A DNA stretch of 64,000 bases. It comes from an uncultured Pelagibacteraceae bacterium. Lineage in GTDB: Bacteria; Pseudomonadota; Alphaproteobacteria; Pelagibacterales; Pelagibacteraceae. This document shows positions 50,400 to 61,344 of the stretch, piece after piece. Position numbers and translations under genes: made by a program. The DNA lies in assembly GCA_902570525.1 (NCBI GenBank), contig CACFYN010000001.1, forward strand, positions 1-64,000, read 5' to 3'. Position 1 is the first letter of the stretch. Each line of letters opens with the position of its first letter. The notes beneath the pieces are model-generated. The model did no database searches and was not told the DNA's origin. It saw nothing but the letters and a program-made list of their open reading frames with translations.

Positions 50400-51401
50400 T
50401 CAAATTATTTTAATTTTTAATCTTTTTATATTTTTTTCCCACTTAATTGAGCTAAGAAGAATATTTTTGATATTATTATATTTAGGCTTCCATTTAAGTG
50501 TTTTTTTAAATTTTTTTGTATTTGCGTAGACTTGAGCTATATCCCCAGGTCTTCTTTTTTCATAGAGAACTCTACAATTTTTTTTAATTTTTTTAAAAAT
50601 ATTAACTACTTCCTGCACAGAATAACCTTTTCCGTATCCACAATTTAGTGTGATAGATTTTTTTTTTTCAAATAAATAATTAATACATTTAACGTGAATA
50701 TCTGCTAAATCAGATACATGAATATAATCTCTAACGCATGTACCATCTTTGGTATTATAGTTTTTCCCGTAGACCCTAATCACAGGATTTTTTTTTAAAG
50801 CTTGGATAGAAATATTTTTAAAAAGTTGGCCATGTGATTTTTCTATTTGACCTATTTTTTTTGAAGGGCTTGCACCAGCAACATTAAAGTATCTTAGGAT
50901 TGCAAAATTATAACCGATTTCTTTTGAGTATTTTTTGATTAAATTTTCACCTTTATATTTTGTAAAAGCATAGTATCCCATTGGATTAGGTTTTTTGTGT
51001 TCACTCACTGAACCTACGGTATTTCCGTAAATTGAACATGAGGATGAATAAATTATATTTTTAACTTCTGAGTTTTTACAAGCCTCAACTAAGTTTTTAG
51101 TTCCAATTACATTATTTTTGTAATATTTTTTTTTATTACTTTCTGCTTCACTTACATTTAGATATGCAGCTAAATGAATTATAGTATGTATTTTATTCTT
51201 TAAAATTATATTTTTTAAATTTTTTTTATTTTTTAAATCTGCATTAATAAATTTTGCTTTTTTATTTATTAGTCTTTTATAACCTGTAACTAAGTTATCT
51301 ATAATTATTATATTATTTTTTTGATTCACTAGTTGTTCAGCTATATGACTTCCAATATATCCAGCTCCACCAGTTATAAGAATTTTTTTTTTATTATACA
51401 T
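50400..51401 (-). CDS. galE: UDP-glucose 4-epimerase
   Basis: KILITGGAGYIGSHIAEQLV, YSSSCSIYG, YYAFTKYKGE, CVRDYIHVSDLADIH. Confidence 0.88.
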   Translation of the reverse strand: MYNKKKILITGGAGYIGSHIAEQLVNQKNNIIIIDNLVTGYKRLINKKAKFINADLKNKKNLKNIILKNKIHTIIHLAAYLNVSEAESNKKKYYKNNVIGTKNLVEACKNSEVKNIIYSSSCSIYGNTVGSVSEHKKPNPMGYYAFTKYKGENLIKKYSKEIGYNFAILRYFNVAGASPSKKIGQIEKSHGQLFKNISIQALKKNPVIRVYGKNYNTKDGTCVRDYIHVSDLADIHVKCINYLFEKKKSITLNCGYGKGYSVQEVVNIFKKIKKNCRVLYEKRRPGDIAQVYANTKKFKKTLKWKPKYNNIKNILLSSIKWEKNIKRLKIKII

Positions 51402-51417
51402 ATAATTTTTAAAAATA

Positions 51418-52215
51418 TTAATTATCTATAAATCTCCAAGGCCATTCTAAAAATTTAGTTTTTTTTCTAAACCAAAAAGATAAATATCTTTCAGCTAAAT
51501 AAGCATACAACCTTTCGGAGTCATACCCATAAAGATCTTTAAACCCGAAAGTTTTCTCACAAGCAAATAACCATTCAAATAAATCTTTAAACCATTCATT
51601 CAATATATGATTCTTTGAAATAACCATTATATGAGGATTATATTCATTATTATTATTTACATAATCTTTAAAATCATTTACATGATCTTGTTTAACTAAT
51701 TCTATTGCTTTCTCTAATCTTCCATTGCCATGATGCATATCAAAATGTATTTTTATTGTTTCTTTATTTTCATTAAATAATAAACTTGGATTTTTAAGTA
51801 AATTTCTCCATCCTCTTTTTATTATTTTTATTTTTTTTGCCCCTGAAACTTTAATTGGCTTACATAATATGGCATCAAAATCCGTCCAAGAAGCATCGGC
51901 ATCAACAAGCATATGCGACATGAGGTTATCTTTATTAATTTCTACACCTACTGACTCTTGCTTAATCCAATATCTTCTCTTTTGACAAAAACCAACCCAC
52001 TTATCATCATTTAAATTTAATAAATTTTTCCAATACCAGTAATGAAAAGTCAATTCAGAATAATATTTTTCTTTATCAAATATATTTTGTTTAATATCAG
52101 ATCTTTGATAATTTTTGTGTGTGAAATTTTTTCCAACAGAACACAATTTATAACTTGAGTTCTCTAAAAACTGTATTCTTTTATTAGTCACACAATAAAT
52201 ATCAAGATTATTCAT
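51418..52215 (-). CDS. DUF4422-like putative glycosyltransferase
   Basis: YYSELTFHYWYWKNLLNLNDDKWVGFCQKRRYW. Confidence 0.6.
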   Translation of the reverse strand: MNNLDIYCVTNKRIQFLENSSYKLCSVGKNFTHKNYQRSDIKQNIFDKEKYYSELTFHYWYWKNLLNLNDDKWVGFCQKRRYWIKQESVGVEINKDNLMSHMLVDADASWTDFDAILCKPIKVSGAKKIKIIKRGWRNLLKNPSLLFNENKETIKIHFDMHHGNGRLEKAIELVKQDHVNDFKDYVNNNNEYNPHIMVISKNHILNEWFKDLFEWLFACEKTFGFKDLYGYDSERLYAYLAERYLSFWFRKKTKFLEWPWRFIDN

Positions 52216-52281
52216 TAATTATTTTATTACATATATTTTGTTGTAGATAAAACTAAATTTTCATAATAATTCTATTTAAAG

Positions 52282-53031
52282 ATGACTTCAAAATTACTAA
52301 AAAAAATTATCGGTGCTGCAGGTTATAAACTTTTTGATAAAAACTACGTAGAAAATAGTAGATTAGTAAACCAACACTCATTTTTAAGTATTAGGGAAAT
52401 ACTAAAATTTTTTTTTGAAAAAAAAGAAATTACGTCCTTAATACAGATTGGTGCTAATGACGGTGAAAGTTTTGATGAATTATCATTATTTATTAAAAAA
52501 TATCAGATTAATTCAATCCTTGTTGAGCCGATAGATGAGCACTTTCAAAACCTTAAAAAAGTATATTCATCGTTAAATAATGTGATCTTAGAAAAAGTAG
52601 CAATTTCTGATGACGAAAAAAAAAAATATCTTTATTCAGTTAAAAATGAAGAAAGAAAAATTTATGGCTCTCATGCAAAAGCGATAAGCTCGTTTGATCT
52701 TAATCATCTTACTAAACATGGAATAAAAAAAAAACATATTGAAAAAGTTGAGATTAATACGAGCTCTATTAAAAAATTAATTGAAAAACACAAATTGGAT
52801 AAAGTTGACCTATTTTTTTGCGATGCAGAAGGATATGACGGACAAATTATTTTAAGTTTTTTAAACTGCTCCATTAATTGTAAAATAATTATTTTTGAAT
52901 TTATTCATATTGAAAATAAAATTTTAAAAAAAGTTATTAATAACTTAGAGAGGGAAAATTTTCGACTGTTTCCAATAAATGAAAACCTTGTTTGTATAAA
53001 AAAAAATATTGAAATTATCTTAAAAAATTAG
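52282..53031 (+). CDS. FkbM-family methyltransferase
   Basis: SLIQIGANDGESFDELSLFI, SILVEPIDEHFQNLKKVY, VDLFFCDAEGYDGQII. Confidence 0.8.
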   Translation: MTSKLLKKIIGAAGYKLFDKNYVENSRLVNQHSFLSIREILKFFFEKKEITSLIQIGANDGESFDELSLFIKKYQINSILVEPIDEHFQNLKKVYSSLNNVILEKVAISDDEKKKYLYSVKNEERKIYGSHAKAISSFDLNHLTKHGIKKKHIEKVEINTSSIKKLIEKHKLDKVDLFFCDAEGYDGQIILSFLNCSINCKIIIFEFIHIENKILKKVINNLERENFRLFPINENLVCIKKNIEIILKN

Positions 53032-53837
53032 TCTAAAATATAATCTTTATACTTAAACTGGTTATCAATTAAATACTTTGGAAGATTGTTATCTATAGGA
53101 ATTTTTTCGTATTCGTGTCCTCTTTCAAAAAGATCTATTTTTTTTTCAATTTTCTTCTTTATAGTTTTAACAGATGAGTATTTGTTGTCTGCATATTCTG
53201 AGTGAGCAAATGTTCTTAGTTTTAATGAAATTTTTTCGGCAGACATCACATTGTTGAAATGCCATCCACCATCTTTAAAAATTTGAATATTTCTCTCCTT
53301 GTCAAATCGTAAAAAAGAATAATTCAAATTTTTTGATTTGATTTTTTGTCTCATAAAATCTATGGATTTGAGATTTTTTTTCATACAAACTCTGGTACCC
53401 TCCCATGGAGTTTCATATTTATTAAATAAATTAAATTTGTAATTAAAGCAGTTTTGAAAAAAAATTCCGTATTTTTTCTTTAAATTAAAATTTTTCAACA
53501 AGTGTGGGTTGGGTATTTCGTCTGGATCTGAAAAGAAAATATAGTCGTTATCCTCAAAATTATTTAATTTTTTTAACAAATATTCTCTTTGAAAAGCTTG
53601 ATTTTCCCAAATATTATTTTTTTCTGGAAATGGCTCCTCTAATAAAAAATATTTTACTTTTTCTTTATTAAAATAATTTTGATTAATAAAATTAATCTTT
53701 TTTTCTTTATTTCTATGATCGTATTTGGACTCACATATAACAAAAAAATCAACAAAATCCTTTAAAACATTGTATCGAAAATCAAACATATAATTATTAT
53801 CAAAAAAAGTTATGCAATCGATAATTCTACTTTTCAT
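53028..53837 (-). CDS. Glycosyltransferase family 17-like protein
   Basis: RIIDCITFFDNNYMFDFRYNVLKDFVDFFVICES, DYIFFSDPDEIPNP, GGWHFNNV. Confidence 0.75.
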   Translation of the reverse strand: MKSRIIDCITFFDNNYMFDFRYNVLKDFVDFFVICESKYDHRNKEKKINFINQNYFNKEKVKYFLLEEPFPEKNNIWENQAFQREYLLKKLNNFEDNDYIFFSDPDEIPNPHLLKNFNLKKKYGIFFQNCFNYKFNLFNKYETPWEGTRVCMKKNLKSIDFMRQKIKSKNLNYSFLRFDKERNIQIFKDGGWHFNNVMSAEKISLKLRTFAHSEYADNKYSSVKTIKKKIEKKIDLFERGHEYEKIPIDNNLPKYLIDNQFKYKDYILD

Positions 53838-54853
53838 ATATTAAGCCATTCATTGATTATTTTTGTATTTAGAAATGTTTCGTCAAAATTCATGCCTGGA
53901 TATTTAACCTTAAAGTTATTTTCTAAAATATTTTCGGAAAATTTTTCAATTTCATAAGCATAAATGCTTTTATTAGAATCTATATTAAAAACCTCATTAT
54001 ACTTTCCTTCTACGAATATTTTTGATGGTTCACCATGCCAAGTATCCTCTATTTTTATGGTTCCATCCTCACCCTTTATGACTGTTTTTTTTCCTAGATT
54101 ATTTTGAAAAGACGTTCCGATATAAGATACAAAATCATTATCAAAATTAAGTGTAGCAAATGAATTTATATCAACACCAGTTTTATAATAATCTAATTTT
54201 TTGTCTTTAACTTCAACTTTTTTAAAATGAGATTTTAGAGATGCTATTAAAATACTCATAGAGGACGGATAACAACCAAGGTCAAGTACAGCACCACCCC
54301 CAAGATTTTTATTAAATAATCTATCGTTTTTATTTATTGTTTTATTTTTTGTAAAAAAAAATAAAAATTTTTTTTTCATTATATTAACTCCATAATACGA
54401 GTTCATTTCTATCAAATTACCAATATAATTATTCTTTATTAATTCAATAACTTTAGTCAACTGGGGATGATATCTGTACATAAATGCTTCAGCAAAAAAT
54501 ATTTTATTATTAAAATTATTTTTTAAATTTTTTATCTCTTCTAGACTTATTACAGCAGGTTTTTCTATAATTACATTTTTGTTACTTTTGAAACATTTTA
54601 AAATGTTTTCATAGTGCATAGAGTGTGGAAGGGTAATATAAATAATATCTATATCGCTACACTCAATTAAATCATTATAATTTGAAAAACAATATTTTTT
54701 ATCTAAATTAAATCTTTTTTTAAATTTATCTATTTTGTCATTGTTTTTGCTGGCGACACCTTTCAATTTTGCATTTTCCACGTTTTTAAATCCTTCGACA
54801 AAGCTTTCTGCAATATTACCTAGTCCTAACACTCCCCAATTTATTTTTTCCAT
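53834..54853 (-). CDS. Gfo/Idh/MocA family oxidoreductase
   Basis: WGVLGLGNIAESFVEGF, VIIEKPAVISLEE, EAFMYRYHPQ, GGGAVLDLGCY. Confidence 0.88.
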   Translation of the reverse strand: MEKINWGVLGLGNIAESFVEGFKNVENAKLKGVASKNNDKIDKFKKRFNLDKKYCFSNYNDLIECSDIDIIYITLPHSMHYENILKCFKSNKNVIIEKPAVISLEEIKNLKNNFNNKIFFAEAFMYRYHPQLTKVIELIKNNYIGNLIEMNSYYGVNIMKKKFLFFFTKNKTINKNDRLFNKNLGGGAVLDLGCYPSSMSILIASLKSHFKKVEVKDKKLDYYKTGVDINSFATLNFDNDFVSYIGTSFQNNLGKKTVIKGEDGTIKIEDTWHGEPSKIFVEGKYNEVFNIDSNKSIYAYEIEKFSENILENNFKVKYPGMNFDETFLNTKIINEWLNI

Positions 54854-54855
54854 TT

Positions 54856-56661
54856 CTATTCTTTATTAATTTTTAAAACACCTATAAATGCTTCTTGAGG
54901 TATTTCTACTTTGCCAAACTGCTTTGATCTTGCTTTACCTTTTTTTTGTTTGTCCAACAATTTTCGCTTTCTGTCGCGCGCTCCTCCTCCATGTATTTTG
55001 GTCAATACATCTTTTTTAAAACCTTTTATTGTTTCTCTGGCAATAATCTTTCCCCCTATTGCTGCTTGAACAGGTATCATGAAATTGTGTCGTGGTATTA
55101 GATCTTTCAGTTTTTCACATACTTCTCTACCAATAGTTTGGGCAAAATCTTTGTGCACCATCATTGCTAATGCATCTACTGGCTCTGTGTTTACCAGTAT
55201 TGACAATTTAACTAAATCTCCCTCTTTATGGTCAATTATCTCGTAGTCAAAGCTAGCGTATCCACTTGTTATTGATTTAAGTCTATCATTAAAATCAAAG
55301 ACAACTTCATTAAGAGGTATTTCATAATTTAAAACTGCTCTATTTCCTGAATAATTTAAATTTGTTTGTACGCCTCTTTTACTTTGGCATATTTTAATAA
55401 TTGATCCAAGATACTGATCTGGTGTTATTATTGTAGCTTTTATCCATGGCTCCTCTATTAATTTAATCAATGTAGGATCTGGTAAATTTGATGGATTTTG
55501 TAAGTCCATAATTTTACCATTGTTTAAGTGAACTTTATAAACAACTCCTGGAGTAGTTGTTAAAAGATTTATATCAAATTCCCTCTCCAATCTTTCAGTA
55601 ATAATTTCTAAATGTAAAAGCCCGAGAAATCCACACCGAAAACCTAAGCCTAAAGCAGAGGAAGATTCAGCCTCGTAAGAAAAACTTGAATCGTTTAGCT
55701 TAAGTTTGGCTAAACCATCTTTTAATTTCTGATATTCAGAGCTGTCCACTGGAAATAGGCCGCAAAATACAACTGGTTTGCTTGGTTTAAATCCTGGTAA
55801 AGCTTGTTTTAAAGGTTTGGATGTTTCGCAAATTGTATCACCTACTTTAGTTTCAGATAAGTTTTTGATTCCTGTGATTATAAACCCTATCTCACCTGAG
55901 TTTAACTCCTCTACATCTTTAGGTTTTGGGGTAAAAACGCCTACTTTTTCAACAACATATTCTTGATTTGTTGACATCATTTTAATTTTCATATTTTTAG
56001 TTATTTTTCCGTCTATAATTCTTACAAGAGTAACAACTCCTAGATAGGAGTCGTACCAACTATCTACCAAAAGACATTTAAGATCATCATTTTTGTTACC
56101 CTTTGGGGGAGGTAAGATTTTAATAATTTTCTCTAAAATTTCGTCTATACCTTCACCAGTTTTTCCTGAACATGGCACAGCATTTGATGTTTCAATACCA
56201 ATTACATCTTCTATTTGATTTTTTGTTTTATCTATTTCTGAGGCTGGTAAATCAATTTTATTGAGAACTGGAATTATCTCATGATCAATTTCCATTGCTT
56301 GGTAAACATTTGCGAGTGTTTGTGCTTCTACTCCTTGAGTACTGTCTACAATTAATATTGATCCTTCGCATGCATAGAGAGATCTGCTTACTTCATAACT
56401 AAAGTCTACATGTCCTGGTGTATCTATAATATTTAAAATAAAATTTTTTCCCTCTTTTGATTTATAATTTAATTTAACCGTTTGAGCTTTAATTGTAATG
56501 CCTCTTTCTCTCTCAATATCCATAGAGTCAAGAACTTGTTCTTTCATCTCTCTTTCTGTTAATCCTCCACACCTATGAATTATTCTGTCTGCTATTGTAG
56601 ATTTGCCATGATCAATATGCGCGATTATTGCAAAATTTCTTATATTATCAATTGTAGACAT
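54856..56661 (-). CDS. lepA: Elongation factor 4
   Basis: [62 protein letters not shown]. Confidence 0.97.
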   Translation of the reverse strand: MSTIDNIRNFAIIAHIDHGKSTIADRIIHRCGGLTEREMKEQVLDSMDIERERGITIKAQTVKLNYKSKEGKNFILNIIDTPGHVDFSYEVSRSLYACEGSILIVDSTQGVEAQTLANVYQAMEIDHEIIPVLNKIDLPASEIDKTKNQIEDVIGIETSNAVPCSGKTGEGIDEILEKIIKILPPPKGNKNDDLKCLLVDSWYDSYLGVVTLVRIIDGKITKNMKIKMMSTNQEYVVEKVGVFTPKPKDVEELNSGEIGFIITGIKNLSETKVGDTICETSKPLKQALPGFKPSKPVVFCGLFPVDSSEYQKLKDGLAKLKLNDSSFSYEAESSSALGLGFRCGFLGLLHLEIITERLEREFDINLLTTTPGVVYKVHLNNGKIMDLQNPSNLPDPTLIKLIEEPWIKATIITPDQYLGSIIKICQSKRGVQTNLNYSGNRAVLNYEIPLNEVVFDFNDRLKSITSGYASFDYEIIDHKEGDLVKLSILVNTEPVDALAMMVHKDFAQTIGREVCEKLKDLIPRHNFMIPVQAAIGGKIIARETIKGFKKDVLTKIHGGGARDRKRKLLDKQKKGKARSKQFGKVEIPQEAFIGVLKINKE

Positions 56662-56664
56662 TGT

Positions 56665-59073
56665 TTATGATCTTATTTTAGCACCAGATTTTGTCTCAAC
56701 TGTTGAAATAATCAATTTATTAATTTTTTCTAAATCATGATCATTCAATGATTTATCCATCGATTGAATTGTAACATTTAAAGCAATCGATTTTTTATCA
56801 TTTGGAATATTTTCTCCTTCATATAAATCAAAAACTTTTACATCCCTTATTAAACTATTATCAATCTCTGAAATAATTTTAACTAATTCTTGAACTTTAA
56901 AAGTTTTATCTATTATAAATGCAAAATCTCTTTCTGATTTTTGAAAATCTGAAAATTGATATTTCCTTTTTTGATCTTTCAATTTGTTTTTGCTAAGTTT
57001 AACTCTATCAAGATATATTTCGAATAATATAAGTGCTTCTGTTTTTATTTCTAATTTTTGCAAAATATTTGGATGAATTTCTCCAAAGTAAGCAATTGGG
57101 ACTCTTTCACCATTATTTTGATTTATAGATCCTGATTTTCCTGGATGGTAATAACTCGGCGCCTTAGATGTTATTTTAAATTTATTTTGATCAAGCCCTA
57201 TTTCGACTAAGCTTTGAATTACATCCCTCTTGGCGTCGAAAACATCTAATTTTCTCTCTTTTTCTATCCAATTAAGTCTAGAAACCAGTCCTGACCTCAA
57301 TGCACCGATTACTATCTCTTGTTGACCAGGTTTATTTCCATAAAATGTAGGACCAATTTCAAATAATGATATATCCTTTATATCTCTATCGAGATTTTTC
57401 TTTAAATAAGACAGCAAGTTTGAAAAAATTGAGCTTCTCAAAACATTTAAATCTGAACTTATTGGATTTACTATTTCCACACTCTGTTTATCCCCTTTAA
57501 GCATATCGTTTATACGCGAGTCTGTAAATGACCAAGTTATAGTTTCATAATAGCCTTTAGAGGCTACAGATCTTTGTAAAAGATGAAACAACTTTTGTTG
57601 TTTATTAAGTGTTGGTTTTTTTCTAGTTTTCTCAGGTATCTCCATTTTGATTTTGTCATAGCCTTTAATTCTTACTATTTCCTCCACAACATCTATTGCT
57701 TGAGCTATATCATGCCTCCAAGATGGTACTGTAAGATTAAAATGTCCCTCATTTTGTTTCACCAAAAAACCTAAATCTTTTAATATTCTAATTATTTCAT
57801 TACTCTTAATTTCAAATCCGGTAATTTGTTTAAACAAACCTATTGGAAACTTTACGTTTTTATTTTTAAATTTTTCATTTTTAACAACATCTAACTTACT
57901 GACAGTTCCACCGCAGATTTTTTGAATTAATTCTGCAGCTTTAACAAGTCCTTCTTCTATCGAATTCGGATCTATTCCTCTTTCAAATCTAAATTTAGCG
58001 TCTGTATCAATTCCAAGTCTTTTAGATGTTGATCTTATTGATTTTGGCTCAAAATATGCTGATTCTAAAAGAATATTTGTTGTTCCTAATTCTGTTCCAG
58101 ACTTAGTTCCACCAATAATTCCTCCGAGACCTAAAACACCTGAATTATCAGATATAACACACATGCCTTCGTCTAATATGTATTTTTTATTATCTAAAGC
58201 ATCTAATTTTTCGCCTTTTTTTGAGTTTCTTACAATGATGCCCTTATCAATTTTATCTGCATCATATGCGTGAAGTGGTCTATTAAGATCTATCATTATG
58301 TAATTAGTTATATCAACTACTGCTGAGATAGGCTTTTGGCCTAAAGATAATATTTTATCTTTTAGCCATTTTGGACTTTCTGTATTCTTTATTCCTTTAA
58401 TTAAACAACTGCCAAATGAAGTGCATCCTTGGTTTTTTTCTTTTGTAATTTTTACCTTGATTTTCTGTGATCCTGAGAATTTAATTTTATGTAATTTTTT
58501 TTGTTTAAGTTTGCCAGCTCCAGCTGCAGCTAAGTCCCTGGCTACACCTTTTACTCCAAGACAATCAGCTCTATTAGGAGTTATTGAAAGATCTATAACT
58601 TTAGGGCTACTATTTTTAAAATATTTTTTTCCTATCTGGTTGCCATATTTTTTTACATTTAAATCTATTATTCCTTCACTCTCATTCGATATATTTAATT
58701 CTGATTCAGAACAGAGCATTCCATATGAAGTTACTCCTCTTATCTTGCTAACTGATAATTTCATTTGATTTTTAGGAATAATTGTTCCTGGTGGGGCGTA
58801 TACAGTATATAAATTATTTTTTGCATTTGGTGCACCGCAAACAACTTTTACTGTTTCACTTTTTCCTATATCAACGTCACATAATCTTAATCTATCTGCA
58901 TTTGGGTGTTTTTCTGTATTTACAATTTTACCTACAATAAAATCATCAAATTCAGATGTCTGATTTTCAAAGCTTTCGACCTCTAAACCTATATTTGTTA
59001 ATTTATCAATAATCTTATGATCGTTTAACTTTGTATCCAAATGGTCTGTCAGCCAATCAACCGCAAATTTCAT
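56665..59073 (-). CDS. pheT: Phenylalanyl-tRNA synthetase beta subunit
   Basis: N-terminal tRNA-binding domain, [36 protein letters not shown]-terminus. Confidence 0.95.
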   Translation of the reverse strand: MKFAVDWLTDHLDTKLNDHKIIDKLTNIGLEVESFENQTSEFDDFIVGKIVNTEKHPNADRLRLCDVDIGKSETVKVVCGAPNAKNNLYTVYAPPGTIIPKNQMKLSVSKIRGVTSYGMLCSESELNISNESEGIIDLNVKKYGNQIGKKYFKNSSPKVIDLSITPNRADCLGVKGVARDLAAAGAGKLKQKKLHKIKFSGSQKIKVKITKEKNQGCTSFGSCLIKGIKNTESPKWLKDKILSLGQKPISAVVDITNYIMIDLNRPLHAYDADKIDKGIIVRNSKKGEKLDALDNKKYILDEGMCVISDNSGVLGLGGIIGGTKSGTELGTTNILLESAYFEPKSIRSTSKRLGIDTDAKFRFERGIDPNSIEEGLVKAAELIQKICGGTVSKLDVVKNEKFKNKNVKFPIGLFKQITGFEIKSNEIIRILKDLGFLVKQNEGHFNLTVPSWRHDIAQAIDVVEEIVRIKGYDKIKMEIPEKTRKKPTLNKQQKLFHLLQRSVASKGYYETITWSFTDSRINDMLKGDKQSVEIVNPISSDLNVLRSSIFSNLLSYLKKNLDRDIKDISLFEIGPTFYGNKPGQQEIVIGALRSGLVSRLNWIEKERKLDVFDAKRDVIQSLVEIGLDQNKFKITSKAPSYYHPGKSGSINQNNGERVPIAYFGEIHPNILQKLEIKTEALILFEIYLDRVKLSKNKLKDQKRKYQFSDFQKSERDFAFIIDKTFKVQELVKIISEIDNSLIRDVKVFDLYEGENIPNDKKSIALNVTIQSMDKSLNDHDLEKINKLIISTVETKSGAKIRS

Positions 59074-60137
59074 CTACTCAATCCTCTGTAGTTCGAGGGA
59101 ACATCAAGAGGATCAAATCCAAAATGACTTATCCACCTATAATCTGTATCAAAGAAAGCTCTCAAATCATTTATTCCATATTTTAGCATTGCCAATCTAT
59201 CTATACCTATACCAAATGCATAACCTTGATACTTCGAAGTATTTACTTTTACATTTTTTAAAACATTTGGATGAACCATTCCACAGCCTAAAATTTCTAA
59301 CCATTTATCCCCTTCTCCAATAATTATTTTTCCATCTTTTAATTCGTAGCCTATGTCAACCTCTGCTGATGGCTCTGTAAATGGAAAATGACTTGGTCTA
59401 AACCTCATTTTGATTTTTTCTACCTCAAAGAATTCTTTTATAAAATGATTTAAACATCCTTTTAAATGTCCCATATTAATATTTTTATCAATGTGAAGAC
59501 CTTCTACTTGGTGAAACATTGGCGCATGTGTTTGATCGCTATCGGATCTATAAGTTCTACCTGGAGCAATTATTTTAAATGGAGGTTTACCTTTCAACAT
59601 TGTTCTTACTTGCACTGGAGAAGTATGAGTTCTTAATAAAAATTCTTTCTTATGATCTAAATAAAAAGTATCATGCATGTCTCTTGCTGGATGGTTATCT
59701 GGTGTATTGAGTGCTGTAAAATTATTATATTCATTCTCGACATCAGGACCTTCCTCGACACTAAAACCTATTTCTGAAAATATTGATGATATTTCATCAA
59801 TAACTTGTGACACTGGGTGTATTTTACCTTGAACAAAACTTCTTTCTGGTAATGTTACATCGACTTTTTCACTTTGAAGTTTCGAATTAATTTGTTCAAT
59901 TTCAAAATCCTTTATTTTTTTTTCAATAGCAGTTTGAATTTCATCTTTTGCAGAATTCACCTCAGATGCAAATTTTTTTTTTTCATCTGCAGATATGTTT
60001 GAAATTTTTTTAAATTCATTTGTAATTTTTCCGTTTTTGCCAAACAATTCTGACTTAATTTGATTTATATTTTCAAGACTTATATTTTCACTTAGTTTTT
60101 TTAGATACTCTTCTTTTAATTTTAAAATATCAGACAT
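59070..60137 (-). CDS. pheS: Phenylalanyl-tRNA synthetase alpha subunit
   Basis: [53 protein letters not shown]. Confidence 0.96.
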   Translation of the reverse strand: MSDILKLKEEYLKKLSENISLENINQIKSELFGKNGKITNEFKKISNISADEKKKFASEVNSAKDEIQTAIEKKIKDFEIEQINSKLQSEKVDVTLPERSFVQGKIHPVSQVIDEISSIFSEIGFSVEEGPDVENEYNNFTALNTPDNHPARDMHDTFYLDHKKEFLLRTHTSPVQVRTMLKGKPPFKIIAPGRTYRSDSDQTHAPMFHQVEGLHIDKNINMGHLKGCLNHFIKEFFEVEKIKMRFRPSHFPFTEPSAEVDIGYELKDGKIIIGEGDKWLEILGCGMVHPNVLKNVKVNTSKYQGYAFGIGIDRLAMLKYGINDLRAFFDTDYRWISHFGFDPLDVPSNYRGLSR

Positions 60138-60180
60138 TTTGGTAGAATATTTCTTAAGCTAAGAAAAACAATAGAGAAGA

Positions 60181-60537
60181 TTAGTTTAATGCTGCTTGAG
60201 CCTTTTTAACTATAGTTTTAAATGCCTCTGGGTTATCATATGCTATTTCTGCTAGAATTTTTCTATCAAGTTTAATACCAGATTTATTTAATCCATTGAT
60301 AAATTTTGAATAAGTTAAGCCTTCAGATCTAACTCCGGCATTAATTCTCTGTATCCATAAGGACTTAAATTCCCTTTTTTTATTTCTTCGATCTCTGTAA
60401 GCATATTGCATGGCTTTTTCCATTGCTTGTCTAGCAACTCTGATTGTATTTTTTCTTCTCCCCCACTGACCTTTAACCGCTTTGAGAACTTTTTTATGTT
60501 TAGCTCGACTGGTAACACCTCTTTTTACTCTAGCCAT
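60181..60537 (-). CDS. rplT: 50S ribosomal protein L20
   Basis: [67 protein letters not shown]. Confidence 0.97.
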   Translation of the reverse strand: MARVKRGVTSRAKHKKVLKAVKGQWGRRKNTIRVARQAMEKAMQYAYRDRRNKKREFKSLWIQRINAGVRSEGLTYSKFINGLNKSGIKLDRKILAEIAYDNPEAFKTIVKKAQAALN

Positions 60538-60538
60538 T

Positions 60539-60745
60539 TTATCCTCTTAAATTGTATGGCATATAAGATTTTACTATTTTACCGTCTTGTTTTGCCATAA
60601 TAGTTGTTCCTCTTTGTTTCCTAATTTGTGAATTTGTTCTTTTTATCATTCCATGTCTTTTACCAGCTTGTGGCATCACTACTTTGCCTCTAGCTGTTAT
60701 TTTAAATCTTTTTTTTGCTGAGCTTTTTGTTTTTAATTTCGGCAT
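60539..60745 (-). CDS. rpmI: 50S ribosomal protein L35
   Basis: [33 protein letters not shown]. Confidence 0.96.
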   Translation of the reverse strand: MPKLKTKSSAKKRFKITARGKVVMPQAGKRHGMIKRTNSQIRKQRGTTIMAKQDGKIVKSYMPYNLRG

Positions 60746-60798
60746 ATGTGGCCGATTTTATACAAATATTATAATTGAAATACAACCTTAATTATTGA

Positions 60799-61344
60799 TT
60801 ACAATGGCTGAATTACCATTATCATCTGTTTTCCATCGAATTTTGGTTGAAGTTCTATTTTTCCTACTGATGACATGTCTGTCTTAATTTTTTCCATTAA
60901 CTCATTTCCTAAATGTTTGTGCTGCAGTTCCCTTCCCTTAAATCTAATTGTAAATTTTACTTTGTCGCCTTTAGTTAAAAATTTTTGAGCGTTTTTAATT
61001 TTAAAGGTGTAATCGTGAACTTCTGTAACTGGCCTGAGCTTAATTTCTTTTAAGTCAACTTTTTTTTGTTTTTTCTTAGCTTTGTTTGCTTTCTTTTGAG
61101 CATCATATTTAAATTTTCCCATATCCATTATTTTACATACAGGTGGATTTGCATTTGGAGATATTTCAATTAAATCTAAACCTTCTTCTTTTGCTATTGA
61201 AATAGCTTCATTAGTATTTAGTATTCCAAGATTTTCTCCATTGCTTGATATAACTTGAACCTCTGGAGAGAAAATTCTATTGTTTGATCTCGGACCTTTA
61301 TTTTTATTTCTCCGCTGAAAATGATTTCTATGATGATCTGCCAC
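60799..61344 (-). CDS. infC: Translation initiation factor IF-3 (GTG start abutting the thrS stop)
   Basis: LDLIEISPNANPPVCKIMDMGKFKYDAQKKANKAKKKQKKVDLKEIKLRP. Confidence 0.95.
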   Translation of the reverse strand: MADHHRNHFQRRNKNKGPRSNNRIFSPEVQVISSNGENLGILNTNEAISIAKEEGLDLIEISPNANPPVCKIMDMGKFKYDAQKKANKAKKKQKKVDLKEIKLRPVTEVHDYTFKIKNAQKFLTKGDKVKFTIRFKGRELQHKHLGNELMEKIKTDMSSVGKIELQPKFDGKQMIMVIQPL

